64,000 nucleotides of DNA from the NCBI GenBank assembly GCA_003344405.1, contig NOWV01000124.1, forward strand, positions 62,001 through 126,000, in the 5' to 3' direction. The notes under the pieces are model-generated. The model was not told the DNA's origin. It did not search any database and was given only the letters and a program-made list of their open reading frames with translations. Both the position numbers and the translations under genes were made by a program. Origin of the DNA: Trichoplax sp. H2 (lineage: Eukaryota; Placozoa; Uniplacotomia; Trichoplacea). Shown here piece after piece: positions 1 through 11,299 of the stretch (its first letter is position 1; every line of letters starts with the position of its first letter).

Positions 1-3000
1 GTATTTCCTAAGCAAAATGTTCTACTTTTCAAGCTCGCATTAAAATCATCCATAGAACGCACCTCTCTTCCGAACAGTACTAAAATCTACTTTATCTTTT
101 AACCAGCTCTAGATTGTTACACATAAATATGTTTAAGTTAAATTTGAGTCAATATTTTGCGTCCAATCATAGCTACGAAAAATGTAATACAATACACTTA
201 ATGGACCAATTTGAACTTACAATCGGACCATAATCTCCTAAATAAACGTTAAATGTGCGTTTATAATCTTTCTCAAGTTCAGCTTCTGCTTTACCCTACA
301 CAATCATTAAGTTACATAAACTAAAAATTTGTGCTAAAACGCATGTAATACGTTGGATAATATTTTCAATACAAAAAATTTAGATTCTTATCTATTCACA
401 AGAGTGCTATTGATAGATCAAACATGATACCAGCCTAGTAGAATTATTCGCATGCGATTTTTTTGAATCAAATATTCGACAAATACTGGTCCTTGCTTTA
501 ATTATTTCCTTCACATGGAAATCACTCGTACTATTGTATCGATCTAAATAATACAAATTACGTGTGTTTTTCTTTCTAAAAGCATTTATTAAAAAATATT
601 ACCTCTTGCTGATAGTAAAACTGATAATCGAATTGTCTCGGATTTTTTTTGATATGTTGTAGAAAGTTCTTATATCGATGTTGAGGTTTATATGGTACGT
701 TTAGACTGCCTACGGCTCTAATATAATCCATTAATAATTAATAAACAATCTATAAGTCTAACTTTAATAACGAAGTTAGTAAAATAGTTCAGCGGCCAAC
801 TTACTCGACACGATCTGGAAAATGTAAAGCACAAAACCAAGCAATGATACTGCCTAAGTCGTGGCCAATTAATATCGCTTTGTGTATAAACTGTATATAA
901 TTTTAATAAATTATGTTAGATCAAGATCGAAAGAATTTCTAACTTGAATCAATTAAATTTCTAAGCAAAAATTTCAGCGTCGACGATAAATTATTATTTT
1001 ATTTCATGCTTATAAGGCGTATAAGTATTTATTCTGTTCTAGTTTTACCAACGAATCCATGGTATCAATGACATCCTGTGCAAGAAAGAAGTATACAATC
1101 TGCTAAGTTGGCAACAATCTTTAACATGATTACGTTTCTAGAATGATTATGACGCTAGTGCATATTGTTGCATTCGATTTGCGTCTGTTATGTTGCAGAA
1201 ATACCACTAATATACTAGTATGTACTTGCCTGCACAATTTTATCTGCGGTATAGTCTTCAATATCTAATTTACAAACGATAATTCACCAGATCATAAATA
1301 ATTATAAACTAGAAATGTATGATGTCAGTTTTAAATAATCTGAAATATTTATTCAGGCTTGGTATTTTCTTTCTTGCATTAGAAAGTATTTTAAAGGCAA
1401 TCAATGAGTTCTATTCACTAGCATTTGTGGGTCACTACCTGGTGGACAACTAGATTGACCAAATCCTCGTAAATCAAGGGCAATAGCTCGATAGCCTAGC
1501 TTGGCAAGATAGGGAATCTACAGTAAAATAACTCATAACAGTTAATGATGGCTGCTAATTATATAATTTAATATTATTTAAACAACACCATTAAAAAGAA
1601 TGTCTTTTAAAACTCTCTATTAAATAAGTAAATAAATATACCAAAATAGTGATAGCGAGTTACTTTTAAGCTAAGCCATATTTATACTTAGCAATATCAG
1701 TTTGATGCTGCTTAAATTTCTTGATATTAAATAGCAATATTAACTTAAAACAGTATGAATTCTAAATTACTACACCGTTATAATAGCAAATTAACAGCCA
1801 TATGATGAATTCTATCTTGCCTGATATCTCCAGCTATACCAATAATGTGGAAAGCCATGGCATAAAATAATCGGAGGACCATTCCCTTTTTCTACAAATT
1901 TAATTTTTATTCCGCTCTGACAATCGTCCATAAGGGAGAAGGTTCATTTCAGTAGAGTAACAAGACGTTAACAAATATTTAGCTTGTTGTTAGCAGTTGG
2001 ATCTAAAGCGATTACGCATGGCATAAATATTTATTAATCATGCTATTTAAGTAAGTTAAGCAAAACCTTGGTGACAACTTGGCCATGGATAACATTATTT
2101 TCAGTAGCTGCAGGAGGTCTAGGTATCGTTTTGAGCTGTAATATTTTGATACGCATATTACAACCAGCAATTAATCTTGTAGGATAGCTTAATTTTCGTT
2201 ATGAGCTACATCGACTTAATACTATCAAGTATTTACATTGACTTGAAAGATATTCTCTAATTTTTGTATGATTGTTGGCTGATCAACTGCCAATATTGCT
2301 GTTATTCCTATACTTTGGGCTGCTGCTGCGTAGGCCTCAACCGCTTCAATTGAGATTGCCTGTAGATGAAAAATTTTTACACGTGAAGTGAGATACTAAT
2401 GTTGTTTAGATTGGTACTGCTAAATCTATGAACAAAGGTAGATATCAGGGGATATTTGATCTCTTATTATATTAATTATTAGAAGAGGAATAAGCATTGC
2501 ACACACATACGCACCTCTTCTGGCTTAAATCCCATCTGGTCGAGTGCATAGTGGTAGATTTGTGTATCTGGTCTGACTAATTGAATTTGATTTGATTCGT
2601 AAAAGTAATCAAAATTTGATTTAATAAATAACTTCATCCTTGCAGAGGATTCAGTAGAATGGTAATCATTAATCCAAGTGTTGGCTAGCAGGCATGTCTT
2701 ATATCCTATTGAATAAATTAAAGTAGATCGTGAACGTAATCAAGAAATTATCGCCTAATATATTTATTCGTGCTAAGTTAGCATAATAAGCAGTTATAGA
2801 TAAATCGACCTAAATTTCTTAGTCGTTGCAAACTTCGAAGCAGAAAAATGTTGACTTTTAAATCGTTTATTGATGACAGAAACTCATCAATGACATTGCT
2901 AAGAACAATTGCAGGCATTTTATTAGCTTTAGCAGCTTGAAAAACTTGCTCTTTAAGTAACGGTATCATCTAGTAATGAAGAAGCCTATCGTTAGCCAAA

Positions 3001-3158
3001 TGAAATCCTTAATAAATTCATGGGTCTTTAGCATCATTTAGGATGATTATTTCATCCCTGGTAATTAATTTACCTCAGATAATGTTACTTTTCCTAATAG
3101 CATTTTGGATGAAGGTTTATCTGGATCATCTCGTTTAAGAAGGTTAATTAAAAAACCT
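1..3158 (-). CDS. EPHX2: EPHX2-like soluble epoxide hydrolase, partial multi-exon gene
   Basis: The family is cytosolic: an N-terminal HAD-type phosphatase domain fused to an alpha/beta-hydrolase that opens epoxides to diols. I read twelve minus-strand exons in order: 3158-3074, 2969-2810, 2705-2515, 2359-2237, 2135-2067, 1916-1821, 1517-1439, 1264-1230, 1075-1049, 890-805, 717-603, 295-221. All joins keep phase and give about 380 codons. The HAD part has GYKTCLLANTW and VRPDTQIYHYALDQMGFKPEE. The hydrolase part has the oxyanion motif HGFP followed by SWRYQ, nucleophile GHDLGS, and lid Tyr in FDYQFYYQQE, as in vertebrate EPHX2. Two introns use GC donors (after 1821 and after 1230). The HAD catalytic residues look lost. 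A weak next exon may occupy 1-62. The C-terminal Asp/His lie beyond the window and the first exon (DxD motif) was not found. Confidence 0.88.
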
Positions 3159-5435
3159 CTGTTTACATAAATCAAAAAAGATTAGAACATTAATACATCT
3201 CAACCGATTTAGTCTAGTAAATGTCAACAACAGTTGATATAATACGAGTATAACAATTTTAATTTCGCTAACGTTTACCCTTAGCAGCTGTGTGATAGAT
3301 TATACTAGTGTGGCATTATTCTAATCTAATTTACAAATCATCGACAATATTCTAAATAGACTTTTGGTTTTCGTTTTAACAGAAATTGGCCAAAGATCAT
3401 TGCTTTACATAGACATGACGATCGTTGTTATAGCTCAAATGCACACTAGTGTTGATTTTTAAAATTGTGCGGCTTGGACTTTTAACTCATAACGAGAACC
3501 AACCTTAATAATTCTCCTACTATATGTATTTCAAAGCTAGAAGTTGTTCTATTTTAAATTTATATTGTTATAAATAATTAAACGATATTTTAAAATCTTT
3601 AGGCGTGTATCGTGTCTTTGCAGCCTAAACTGACAATTTTGCCATTGAGGACCAAAGTATAGAGATCTATCCTAAATAGTTATTCTGTAGCTTAATCAAA
3701 TACGCTTTAATAGTATTAACTACTCGTTTCTTAAAGACCTCAAAGACTTTTTAATAGATCTCTGCTATATCTCATGCCAGTATCGTTTATGTCGTTACTA
3801 AGGTTTCTGTATTTGCTCTTGGATAGTATCTACAAAGTAGCTTAGACTTTCGCAATACAATTTTCTATTATATTATATTATTATATCTGACTTAATCTTT
3901 TATTTTAACAGTACTAGATCAACTGTTATTATAAATCCTATACTCTCTATGCTTACAAGGACAAATTTGGTAGATTTAAATCCTATTTTGTTGTCTATTT
4001 ACTTTGACGTACTGGGAATGGGCAAAGCGTACACTTGTATGCGTGATGATTTTTACCTTGGTACGCCATAGTCCCATTCCGTTTTAGCTAGCTTATAAAG
4101 CACAGGAGTACTCATCACTCCAAAGTATTCACATATAACGACTTTATATCGGCTAAAATTCAAACAAAAGTTCGATTTTTTCACTCTGCAAATCCCATCA
4201 TCCGCTATTTATTAAGACAGCAAGGCTAATAGGAATGGTTAGTATCAATATTTCTGCTTTAGACTTACCTATTTCTCATCTTTCTTTAAGGTTATATACT
4301 TTGATATACAGGTGTAAATTTGACGTAAACTTATCGTACATCAACTGCAACGCTAGCAAGATTGGCGGTAAAAACGAACAATTGTAATAATCGTAAGTTA
4401 AAAATAAATCGAAATCTGTACAAGCGAAATTTTAAAATGATTTAACTTATTATTACTATCAGCGACTGATTTAATAACTGCTGCACTGAAGCTTATTTAA
4501 AAGTTATATAGCATCTATTCTTTTTATAAAGAAGAAGTTTTCATCACGTCGTCAACTAATTTAGGCTACTAGTGTCACATTCGGGGATAAGCTAAATCTC
4601 GCCAAAGTTGAAGCATTTTTATGTGCGGTATAAAATTCAACTAAATCAGACGAGGGTAAAGTTTTGGATATAGATTCAAGACAAGTTGGTTAACTTTGGT
4701 CTCCATAGTAATCTATTCTTTAATTCATGCCATATGAATATTTTATCCAAATAGATGCAACCAAGTTATTCAGTAAAATAATATAAAATGTTTTTATTCG
4801 TCATTTTATAAGAGCTACAGTAGTTGGAAAAGCTCATCAATTATATCGAAGCTGAAGTTATTAACTCGTAGAAAAGTCATTACTTACTGGATAGGATAGG
4901 CTTGCATTGCATTTGAATTCAGATTTTGCTTATTAAACCGTGCTTTAAAATTTTACATCACAATATCAAATTTGCTGGAACTCGTGATAGCCGATCATGC
5001 AAGAAAGGGTAAACAATTGTGCGAGTAGATATAGATTTCAATCATTTTCGGCGAATGCCAACTTCACCTTGATGCTGATTTCCGATTGCATTGGAATTAT
5101 CATAACTATGTTAATTTATAAATGCAATTCTTGCGATTGGTCACTGCAGGGAAAAAATTATGACATCGATTATTAATATCAATATTGACATAAAGATAAA
5201 AATGAAGTCAGAATGATGAATTCTGTCGTTTCCTATCATTATTCTTTATATTGATTTATATCATCAATAAATCTTTGTAATATCCCTATTTAAGAGTATA
5301 ATTTATAATCATAACTCATTAAAATCTTTCTATCTAATTGATTACTTTGATAAGATTGCCTTGCATTTCATATGAAGCATACTCAATACAAAAAGTTGTC
5401 TTCGTTCACTACGGCACTAGCTAATAGTGTTGGGT
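3159..5435. other. Gene-poor stretch upstream of the epoxide hydrolase exons
   Basis: The missing first exon of the minus-strand epoxide hydrolase gene should lie here or further right, because the exon ending at 3158 begins in mid-codon. I looked for a DxDG-type HAD start and did not find a convincing one. A TGTCAC at about 4573 resembles the LTR starts elsewhere but has no partner. Otherwise this is AT-rich sequence with many stops. Confidence 0.4.
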
Positions 5436-5455
5436 GAATCCCACCGCTGCCACCA
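5436..5455 (-). other. Retrotransposon primer-binding site matching tRNA-Leu 3' end
   Basis: On the plus strand these 20 bases read GAATCCCACCGCTGCCACCA. This is the 3' end of an animal-type tRNA-Leu (the human AAG/UAG isoacceptors end ...GAATCCCACCGCTGCCA) plus the post-transcriptional CCA. On the minus strand it is therefore a TGG-initial primer-binding site. It sits 4 nt from the TG...CA boundary of the LTR at 5460, exactly where a primer-binding site belongs. The tRNA comparison is from memory. Confidence 0.8.
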
Positions 5456-5459
5456 ATTA

Positions 5460-6023
5460 TGTCACAACTGAGATTGCAACACAAAAATTAACGGGATTCT
5501 ATCCTCTAAAGTAGTCTTAACTATCTAAGCAACTAACTCTAAGCACTCTTTAATTTACCAAACTTAGGTTCGAGTCTTAGACGATAAAATACTCACGCTA
5601 AAAATCAAAACTTTACTCTAAAAGCTATTTATTAAAATGAACGATTGAACTCACAACTTACAATCTCCTACTAACCACTGATAACCGTCTGTTATCGACT
5701 AACTTATCTACTCCCTTAATTAAGAACTTTGAGGCTTTTATATAGACTCACAAACTTCGTTGGTGTAAAACAATAATAAATTTATAGCCAAGTCTACATG
5801 CTGAATATAGCAAGAATCACAACACACTTTCTATGGCATTTCATAGTAGTTAATTAATGGCTAGGTGTTAACATATGATTCATTACTCAACAAAATTATA
5901 TCATTGATGATGCAATAATTAGTTAATTGTCACATACAGCTTTTAAGTAAGTAAAATTTCGCGTAGCTTCTCGATGATCAAGTATTTATTCAATGTTATT
6001 GAAGATTACCTGCAGACATAACA
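5460..6023 (-). mobile_element. LTR of a retrotransposon, minus orientation
   Basis: Read on the minus strand, the element ends in GTGACA just before the primer-binding site, so the 5460 boundary is well supported. The other boundary (TAACA at 6023) is a guess from the TG...CA rule. A TATA-like TTTTATATAG lies near 5737. A (CTAA)-rich segment around 5640-5710 resembles ones near 13385 and 47905. No matching 3' LTR or internal coding region was found to the left, so the element is truncated or decayed. Confidence 0.55.
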
Positions 6024-6240
6024 CTGTTCATGAAACTTGTAAGGAATAAGCTACCCCCAAGTCAGTCTTGCGATTTTCTATCTGGCAATAGTTTCTCCAA
6101 AAATAATTTACTAGCTTTCAAGAGGTAATGCATGTAAGATAAAGAATTTAAAGCGTGATAATCAACATAATGTAATAAAATTTTTTATATTTAATATGTT
6201 ATCGCATTTGGTAGGAGCAAAGTAGTTCTGTACATAATTG

Positions 6241-6665
6241 TGATATATACCAATCACGAGATTCCAAATTTTAGAAAAATAAGGGCTTTGTTGAATCTTA
6301 TACAAAGATTAACTACTCACAGCTCTACTCTAGCCCAATACTACTTCTAAAGACTTCTACAACGAACTAACAGAATAATCTAAAGTTGCATGCTTTTATA
6401 CTTTTAGTAGCATTCGCAGCTACAATCCGCATGGCAACCTTTTACATTATTTTAGACATAGTAAATTATTCTTAGTAACACAATTCTACTTGTATTGTCA
6501 TTTTGCATACGGTCACGTTCATATAGTCATCTGTACTCTAGCATAGAGTCTATACCACTATAGACTATAGTTATGGCTACCAAATATCTCTTAGAATAAA
6601 TATCTACGGTACATTATACTAAACATGGCTAACAGTCTACAATCACAATACTAAGCTACATTACA
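6241..6665 (+). repeat. LTR-like repeat family B, copy 1
   Basis: The copy starts TGATATATACC and ends CTACATTACA, with TG...CA ends. It is highly similar to 55741-56212 and more distantly similar to 16066-17097. Shared landmarks in order are ATTCCAAATTTTAG, AGCTCTACTCTAGCC, AGACTTCTA, GCAGCTACAATCCGCATG, CTCTAGCATAGAGTCTATA and AAACATGGCTAACAGTCTAC. It has no coding capacity. Whether it is a complete solo LTR or the 5' part of the retroelement relic that follows (to 7190) is unclear. Confidence 0.6.
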
Positions 6666-6894
6666 CATATATACAACGGTATTTTATTATTGCACAGTAT
6701 CTTTATTCTTGCAGATAATAAATTAGGGAATCATTTATTACATATTCAAATCGAGACTTAAAATATCAAGAAAAATCTTTACTTTCTTTTGATAGCAAAT
6801 GAATATCATAATTTATTATGCAATTGTGATAAAATGATCTTCAAAACAATAAATCAGGAACTACAGTTTCTTACAAATTTCACTTTATTACATT
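6666..6894 (+). repeat. Possible LTR 3' part before a gag relic
   Basis: AT-rich sequence ending ...CTTTATTACA at 6892, directly before a TGG-initial candidate primer-binding site at 6895. This is the expected end of a plus-strand 5' LTR. The left boundary is unknown. Confidence 0.3.
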
Positions 6895-6909
6895 TGGCGC
6901 TGCGAGTAG
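6895..6909 (+). other. Candidate primer-binding site of a plus-strand retroelement
   Basis: TGGCGCTGCGAGTAG begins with the obligatory TGG. It lies 2 nt after a CA-ending segment and 1 nt before the first ATG of a gag-like frame. I cannot name the matching tRNA. Confidence 0.4.
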
Positions 6910-6910
6910 A

Positions 6911-7190
6911 ATGACTAAGAAGATGGCAACCGCAATGACAAGTATTAGCGAGTAATGCTTGAAGATCTCCCAGATGAAGCTGGAAGAATTAAAAGAAGAA
7001 GCTAGAAGGCTAAACGTTGACATCTCGAATTTAAAGAAGAAAGAGGAAATTAGCTTGAAGCTAATGGAAAGAATCCTTCAAGAGAAACCGCAAAGAACAG
7101 CCCAGAGAATCATCCTTTTCTCAGGCTGTAGAAATGCTAACCCAAGCATTAGGCCGAATTGCTAGGCCATCAGAACCAAGGACTATCTGA
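6911..7190 (+). pseudogene. Retrotransposon gag N-terminal relic, broken
   Basis: A frame opening at the ATG at 6911 meets a stop after 14 codons. It then continues in the same frame from 6956 as a lysine/glutamate-rich segment (MKLEELKEEARRLNVDISNL...). This resembles the short SAP-like helix-turn-helix that opens some Ty3/gypsy-type Gag proteins. A later frameshift separates it from AVEMLTQALGRIARP in another frame, ending at about 7190. No protease, reverse transcriptase or integrase follows. The context (LTR-like end plus candidate primer-binding site just upstream) supports a decayed LTR-retrotransposon; the family assignment is inference. Confidence 0.5.
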
Positions 7191-7942
7191 CTATCTGACA
7201 ATCTTACACTCTAGCTTACAAGTTAAGTTATTCTCATACAGTCTTATAATAGTAATCTAAGCTATATTTGGGGTTGCACTACAGCAATTAAATATTAAGA
7301 ATATCGCAATAAGGTATCTTGCAAGGATAGAAGATTAAGAGTAACAAAGTTGAGAGTTACGAAATTGATGTTAGATTAAATTCATTCAGTAACTTAGCTA
7401 AAGGATGAATAAGACGAGATTCTACTGCTGCTCTAATCTAATGACTTATTTATAGAGTCAATGGAAAGTGATTGATTGCTTCGCGAATTGATGCGCTCCT
7501 CAAAACTATTATCAAATTACTTTAATTCATTATAATTGAGCTATAAACAAAAGTTTAAAGATTTTTATTAAGTTACAAAATCTCTAACTCAAGATCTTCT
7601 CTGATGAATATCATAATAAAAGTTATTCTATTATTTTAAAAATTTCTGAACGGTTTCAGCAGATAATGAAATTTATCACTTAAACAGCAGGTGCTATACG
7701 CTAGAGTAAATTGCGTTTGGGAGACTTGCATATATTGGTAGCCTATAAATAATTCATTTGCTAATTGTTACCTAGAAAAGTATTTACCATTTCTTAAGCA
7801 ATTATTTCCAGTAATTTTATAGTATAGAAATAAAAGTAGTAAGCATGTTGTTGCTAGGTGTTTTCTTAATTACTGAAGTTCATTTAAGCAAGATATGTAT
7901 CTTTAACTAGTCTACAAAAGTAAATCCAACGTAATTTGATGT

Positions 7943-8077
7943 CTAATACCGGTACGTTTGATCTTCTATAACTTCTCTTAAAGGATATTTAAGATATTCA
8001 GCTACTTCATCTATAAAATCTTTGAATGCAATGGTAGTACAAACTATAGCAACTCGAAAGAATTTCAAAAAACGCAT
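7943..8077 (-). CDS. Short open frame, 44 aa, doubtful
   Basis: The frame runs from ATG at 8077 to TAG at 7943. It opens MRFLKFFRVAIVCTT (basic, then hydrophobic) and goes on with an acidic/amphipathic stretch (FKDFIDEVAEYLKYPLREVI). The shape is that of a small membrane-anchored or mitochondrial peptide or a first exon, but I recognise no family. An overlapping frame with a hydrophobic start also exists here, so chance in AT-rich DNA is a real alternative. Confidence 0.15.
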   Translation of the reverse strand: MRFLKFFRVAIVCTTIAFKDFIDEVAEYLKYPLREVIEDQTYRY

Positions 8078-8932
8078 GATTTAAGAAAAAGATCAGTAGC
8101 TGTAGGAATGAGAATATCAAAAGAAAGCCATCCAATTTGGACATAATTATAAACTTAACATACGATTCAGATTATAATTGCATCCTTTAAGTGGCTAGAT
8201 GCTTGAAATTTTAACCATACAAATGAAGAAAAAAGCAATATGATATCGATTTTTTCTCTTATTTTCTTCCTTATGGTCTACATTTAGTCGCCTATATAAC
8301 AAAGTTTTTCTTATACTTGCAAAGGCGAGCTTATGTATTATTAAAAATAAAGATGGCACAAAATAATGAAATAAGAACGATATTCTTTTTATTATTTGAA
8401 TCTACAGTCATGTTATTAAGTCTACTAGATAGAAGAGAGCTCTTCTCAGCATTTTTTCAAATGAATATATCGATAATAATGATTAAAAATGGAATGAAAG
8501 AAATTAAAACTTAAAATATTCCTATGATTATCCTGCTGAGTAAACTATAAACGGTGACGGTTTTAGAGATTATAAAAGAATATTCAGTATCTATTGCGCT
8601 AAATCTTATAACAGAAATAATATAGACAGTAGCAACAATCATGATAAACGTTTTAAAAATTGAAGCTATCATAATTTAACACTAAATTAAGATAAAATAA
8701 ACTATACTGAAAAGTAAAGAAAGCATAAATATGAAATCAGCCATTAAGTAAGCGATCGGGAAATAAGTAATTTTTTTTTAACACTGAAATTTAGAGAAGA
8801 AAATAAAATCGAAAATACCTGAAGTCCGTAAATAAAAAGCATTAATGATCAGATAATCATTTTCAATTAAAGCGTACAAGAAAAGAATAAGCCAATTCGA
8901 AACTATCCATCCCTTTCGAACCGGTCATGCTG

Positions 8933-9006
8933 GCAGAGTGTTGGACCGTAAGTGATTTGGATCGAATAAAATAGCAAGTTTTCACTTATGTACTCTTAGA
9001 CTCTGC
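8933..9006. repeat. Imperfect foldback segment
   Basis: GCAGAGT (8933-8939 region) pairs with ACTCTGC (9000-9006), and inside it TAAGTGA (8949-8955) pairs with TCACTTA (8982-8988). This gives a two-step hairpin with internal bulges. The local GC content is above that of the surroundings. It could be a decayed miniature inverted-repeat element or a structured non-coding RNA; tRNA was considered and rejected. Confidence 0.35.
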
Positions 9007-10353
9007 TATCCGTTCCGCTACGACACTTGTAATTATCTGACTTGGTAAAGAAATTTAATTTATATAGAATGTAAACTAATTTATTCAATGGCAGTTAGGC
9101 TACTCTAAAGTTATAATCTATTTTTGGACGGCTTTATACAGAATATAACATACTGGTATCTTAAAACAACAAACCTACAAAGGATAAATCCCACAATGGT
9201 ATCTGTTTTGCACATCGAAAGTTACAGTCACTTTGCATAACACGTATCCAAGGCACCGAATTATTGGTAAAAAGCCTAGGCAGCTGAAAATAGAGCCCAT
9301 GGATAGGTATTAAAAGTGCAAAAGATAAATAATCTGTCATATAATCCTGCTATTAATTATCGGCAAAATGAAATGGTCTTGTATTGAAACATCAAGGTAT
9401 TGCCGGCCTCCATTCGAAATGTCGCGACTGCGAGACTATTGTAGTCACTAGCCAATAAATATTTACGAGAAATGATAGAATATAAAAAAATGCCAAAAAA
9501 ATATTTTGACTCTAAATTAGTGCCTAATAAGCGACGGAATGTAGATCCGACGCATAATTTATCGTTAATATTGTTCTAATGGTATATGAAATGAAAATTT
9601 TAATGTTTAATTTACAGATTGTCTCAACCAAACTAGCAAATCTTTAAAGTCAAAAGATCTCAAGGCAAAAATACTAAAAAGTTTAGAGCCAAATATCCTT
9701 AATCCAATTAATAAAAAATAACATTTTTAAAAACATCTAATATTAATATAATTGAATTATTATGCACTTAATTAAAGGTATCTCCTGCTCTATTAACATT
9801 ACTATACACTTTTACAAGCAGTAATTATGCTGTAATTAAAATTGGTATAATAAAATTATTCAAATATACTTGACATTATCAAAGTAGTTTATAATGAAAT
9901 AATCCAATTATGAATTAAAAAGGATTGCAGATGCAATATTAAGATAGCGTTTTAATTCCAAGTTCTGTATGATACTGCAACAAACGAGACATGTTCTAGC
10001 TGATTATTAAATAGCTAAAAATAGATTCTCACATAAATTGCTTAAAATAGTACTAAAATAATTGAAAGTAGCTACGAATATATTTACCAAGAGAAAAGCA
10101 TGAAACACTAAAATAAATCTCCATACAGTACATTTTTCTAAAAACTAAAACATCGCTTACAAATAGCAGCAATGCCATCAATACTTTAATTTATTCTACG
10201 TTCCATTGATAAATATGATACATACAATCTTTTTCATTGTAATACTGTACATGGAAGATATGATGATATATGATCTTAAAAATTGCTAACAAAACCATAT
10301 GGAAGATTTATTAAAATTAGCATTGATACTTTCATGCAAAATAACTTAATGTT

Positions 10354-11299
10354 CTATAAAAATGGAATTCGTTTAAACATTAGTTTAACCTTGAAAGTTA
10401 TCTTTTTACTAAATTTCATATAAATAATGGAATTAAGAATAGCGACATTTGAAATCAAGTATAAAGATAACATGCCTATAAAAAACAAGGTCGGATTTTC
10501 CTTATTGACATCCGGCAACGATTTGCCTGATATAGCCTGTCCTATATGATAAGCACAATATGGCTGAATGTTGGCAATGCTAAAAGCGGACGCACAAATT
10601 AAAGTTGTAATGTACTTTCGCCAGTTATTCTTCGTAATTATCTGATTATCAGTAAGTTGTTCAGGTCGTGTATAATTACGAAGGTGAATAAAAATCCTCC
10701 AGTAAAAATATTCCATTAAGAAAGACGGAAGAACAACACGAAACATTGATAAGATAATCATACGAACCGAAATAGATGGTGTAACTTTAGGCAAAACACA
10801 CTCGTTGATCCAAGTTTGAGGTTTCTATCTCTACTCTCAAAGGTAAAACTAATCCAAATGATATTACAGTTATAAACATCTCGCTACTGAGAATAACACC
10901 ATTTTTACGAATGCGATAGAATTGCATCAGTGGTTTAAGTATCGCAAAGTAGCGATCGATCGCGATCAAAGCCAAGTTCATGAAAGTGATTCTATTTGAA
11001 GTGAAAACGACCGATATGACAGCTTTACAAGCAAAAGAATGCTGTTCAGCATTTATAAAATTCGTTAACAATACAATGTAACCAATAGCAATTAAAGCAT
11101 TTGAAAAAGCATTAGAGAAAGAGCAAACGAGTATAAGGTTGTATGTCACTTTTCGAAAAGATCTATCAGATATTAAAATATACGATAAGAGACCATTGGT
11201 AATACAGCCAATTACTCTTAGAATAGTTTTAATTTTATCAATAATAATAAATAGCTCATCATTTTATCTTTCTGATCGATTACCGGTACTATTTATCAT
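10354..11299 (-). pseudogene. Class A GPCR pseudogene 1
   Basis: Closest in wording to the intact gene at 14171-15151. ATG at 11299 opens a frame with an in-frame TAA after eleven codons. TM1 follows (ending ITNGLLSYILISDRSFRK), then TM2-TM4 with IDRYFAILKPL. After RVCFA at about 10790 the frame shifts. TM5-TM7 continue in the other frame (VVLPSFLMEYFYWRIF, FIGMLSLYLISNVAILNS). NPxxY has become NSIIY and the D2.50 position reads S or N (LILVCSFSNAFSN). The early stop, the frameshift and the decayed motifs make a working receptor unlikely. Confidence 0.85.

Larger units (their letters stand above)
7191..10353. other. Gene-poor spacer
   Basis: About 3.2 kb of AT-rich sequence between the gag relic and the first GPCR remnant. 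It holds a short open frame (7943-8077) and a hairpin-forming segment (8933-9006), listed separately. A 65-codon plus-strand frame at 8317-8514 has no recognisable domain and looks like chance. I see nothing else. Confidence 0.5.

Noticed and set aside
431-530. A minus-strand stretch that looked like the next epoxide hydrolase exon (SDFHVKEIIKARTS...)
   Set aside because: Its phase does not fit the preceding exon, and the exon at 295-221 (GKAEAELEKDYKRTF) matches the family far better and joins in phase; 431-530 is intron.
5566-5580. Isolated B-box-like GGTTCGAGTCTTAG
   Set aside because: No A box or cloverleaf upstream; it lies within the LTR.
8920-9040. tRNA gene suggested by TGGCAGAGTG (A-box-like) on plus and GGTTCGAAAGG (B-box-like) on minus
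   Set aside because: The two boxes are on opposite strands, no acceptor stem closes, and the T-arm does not pair.
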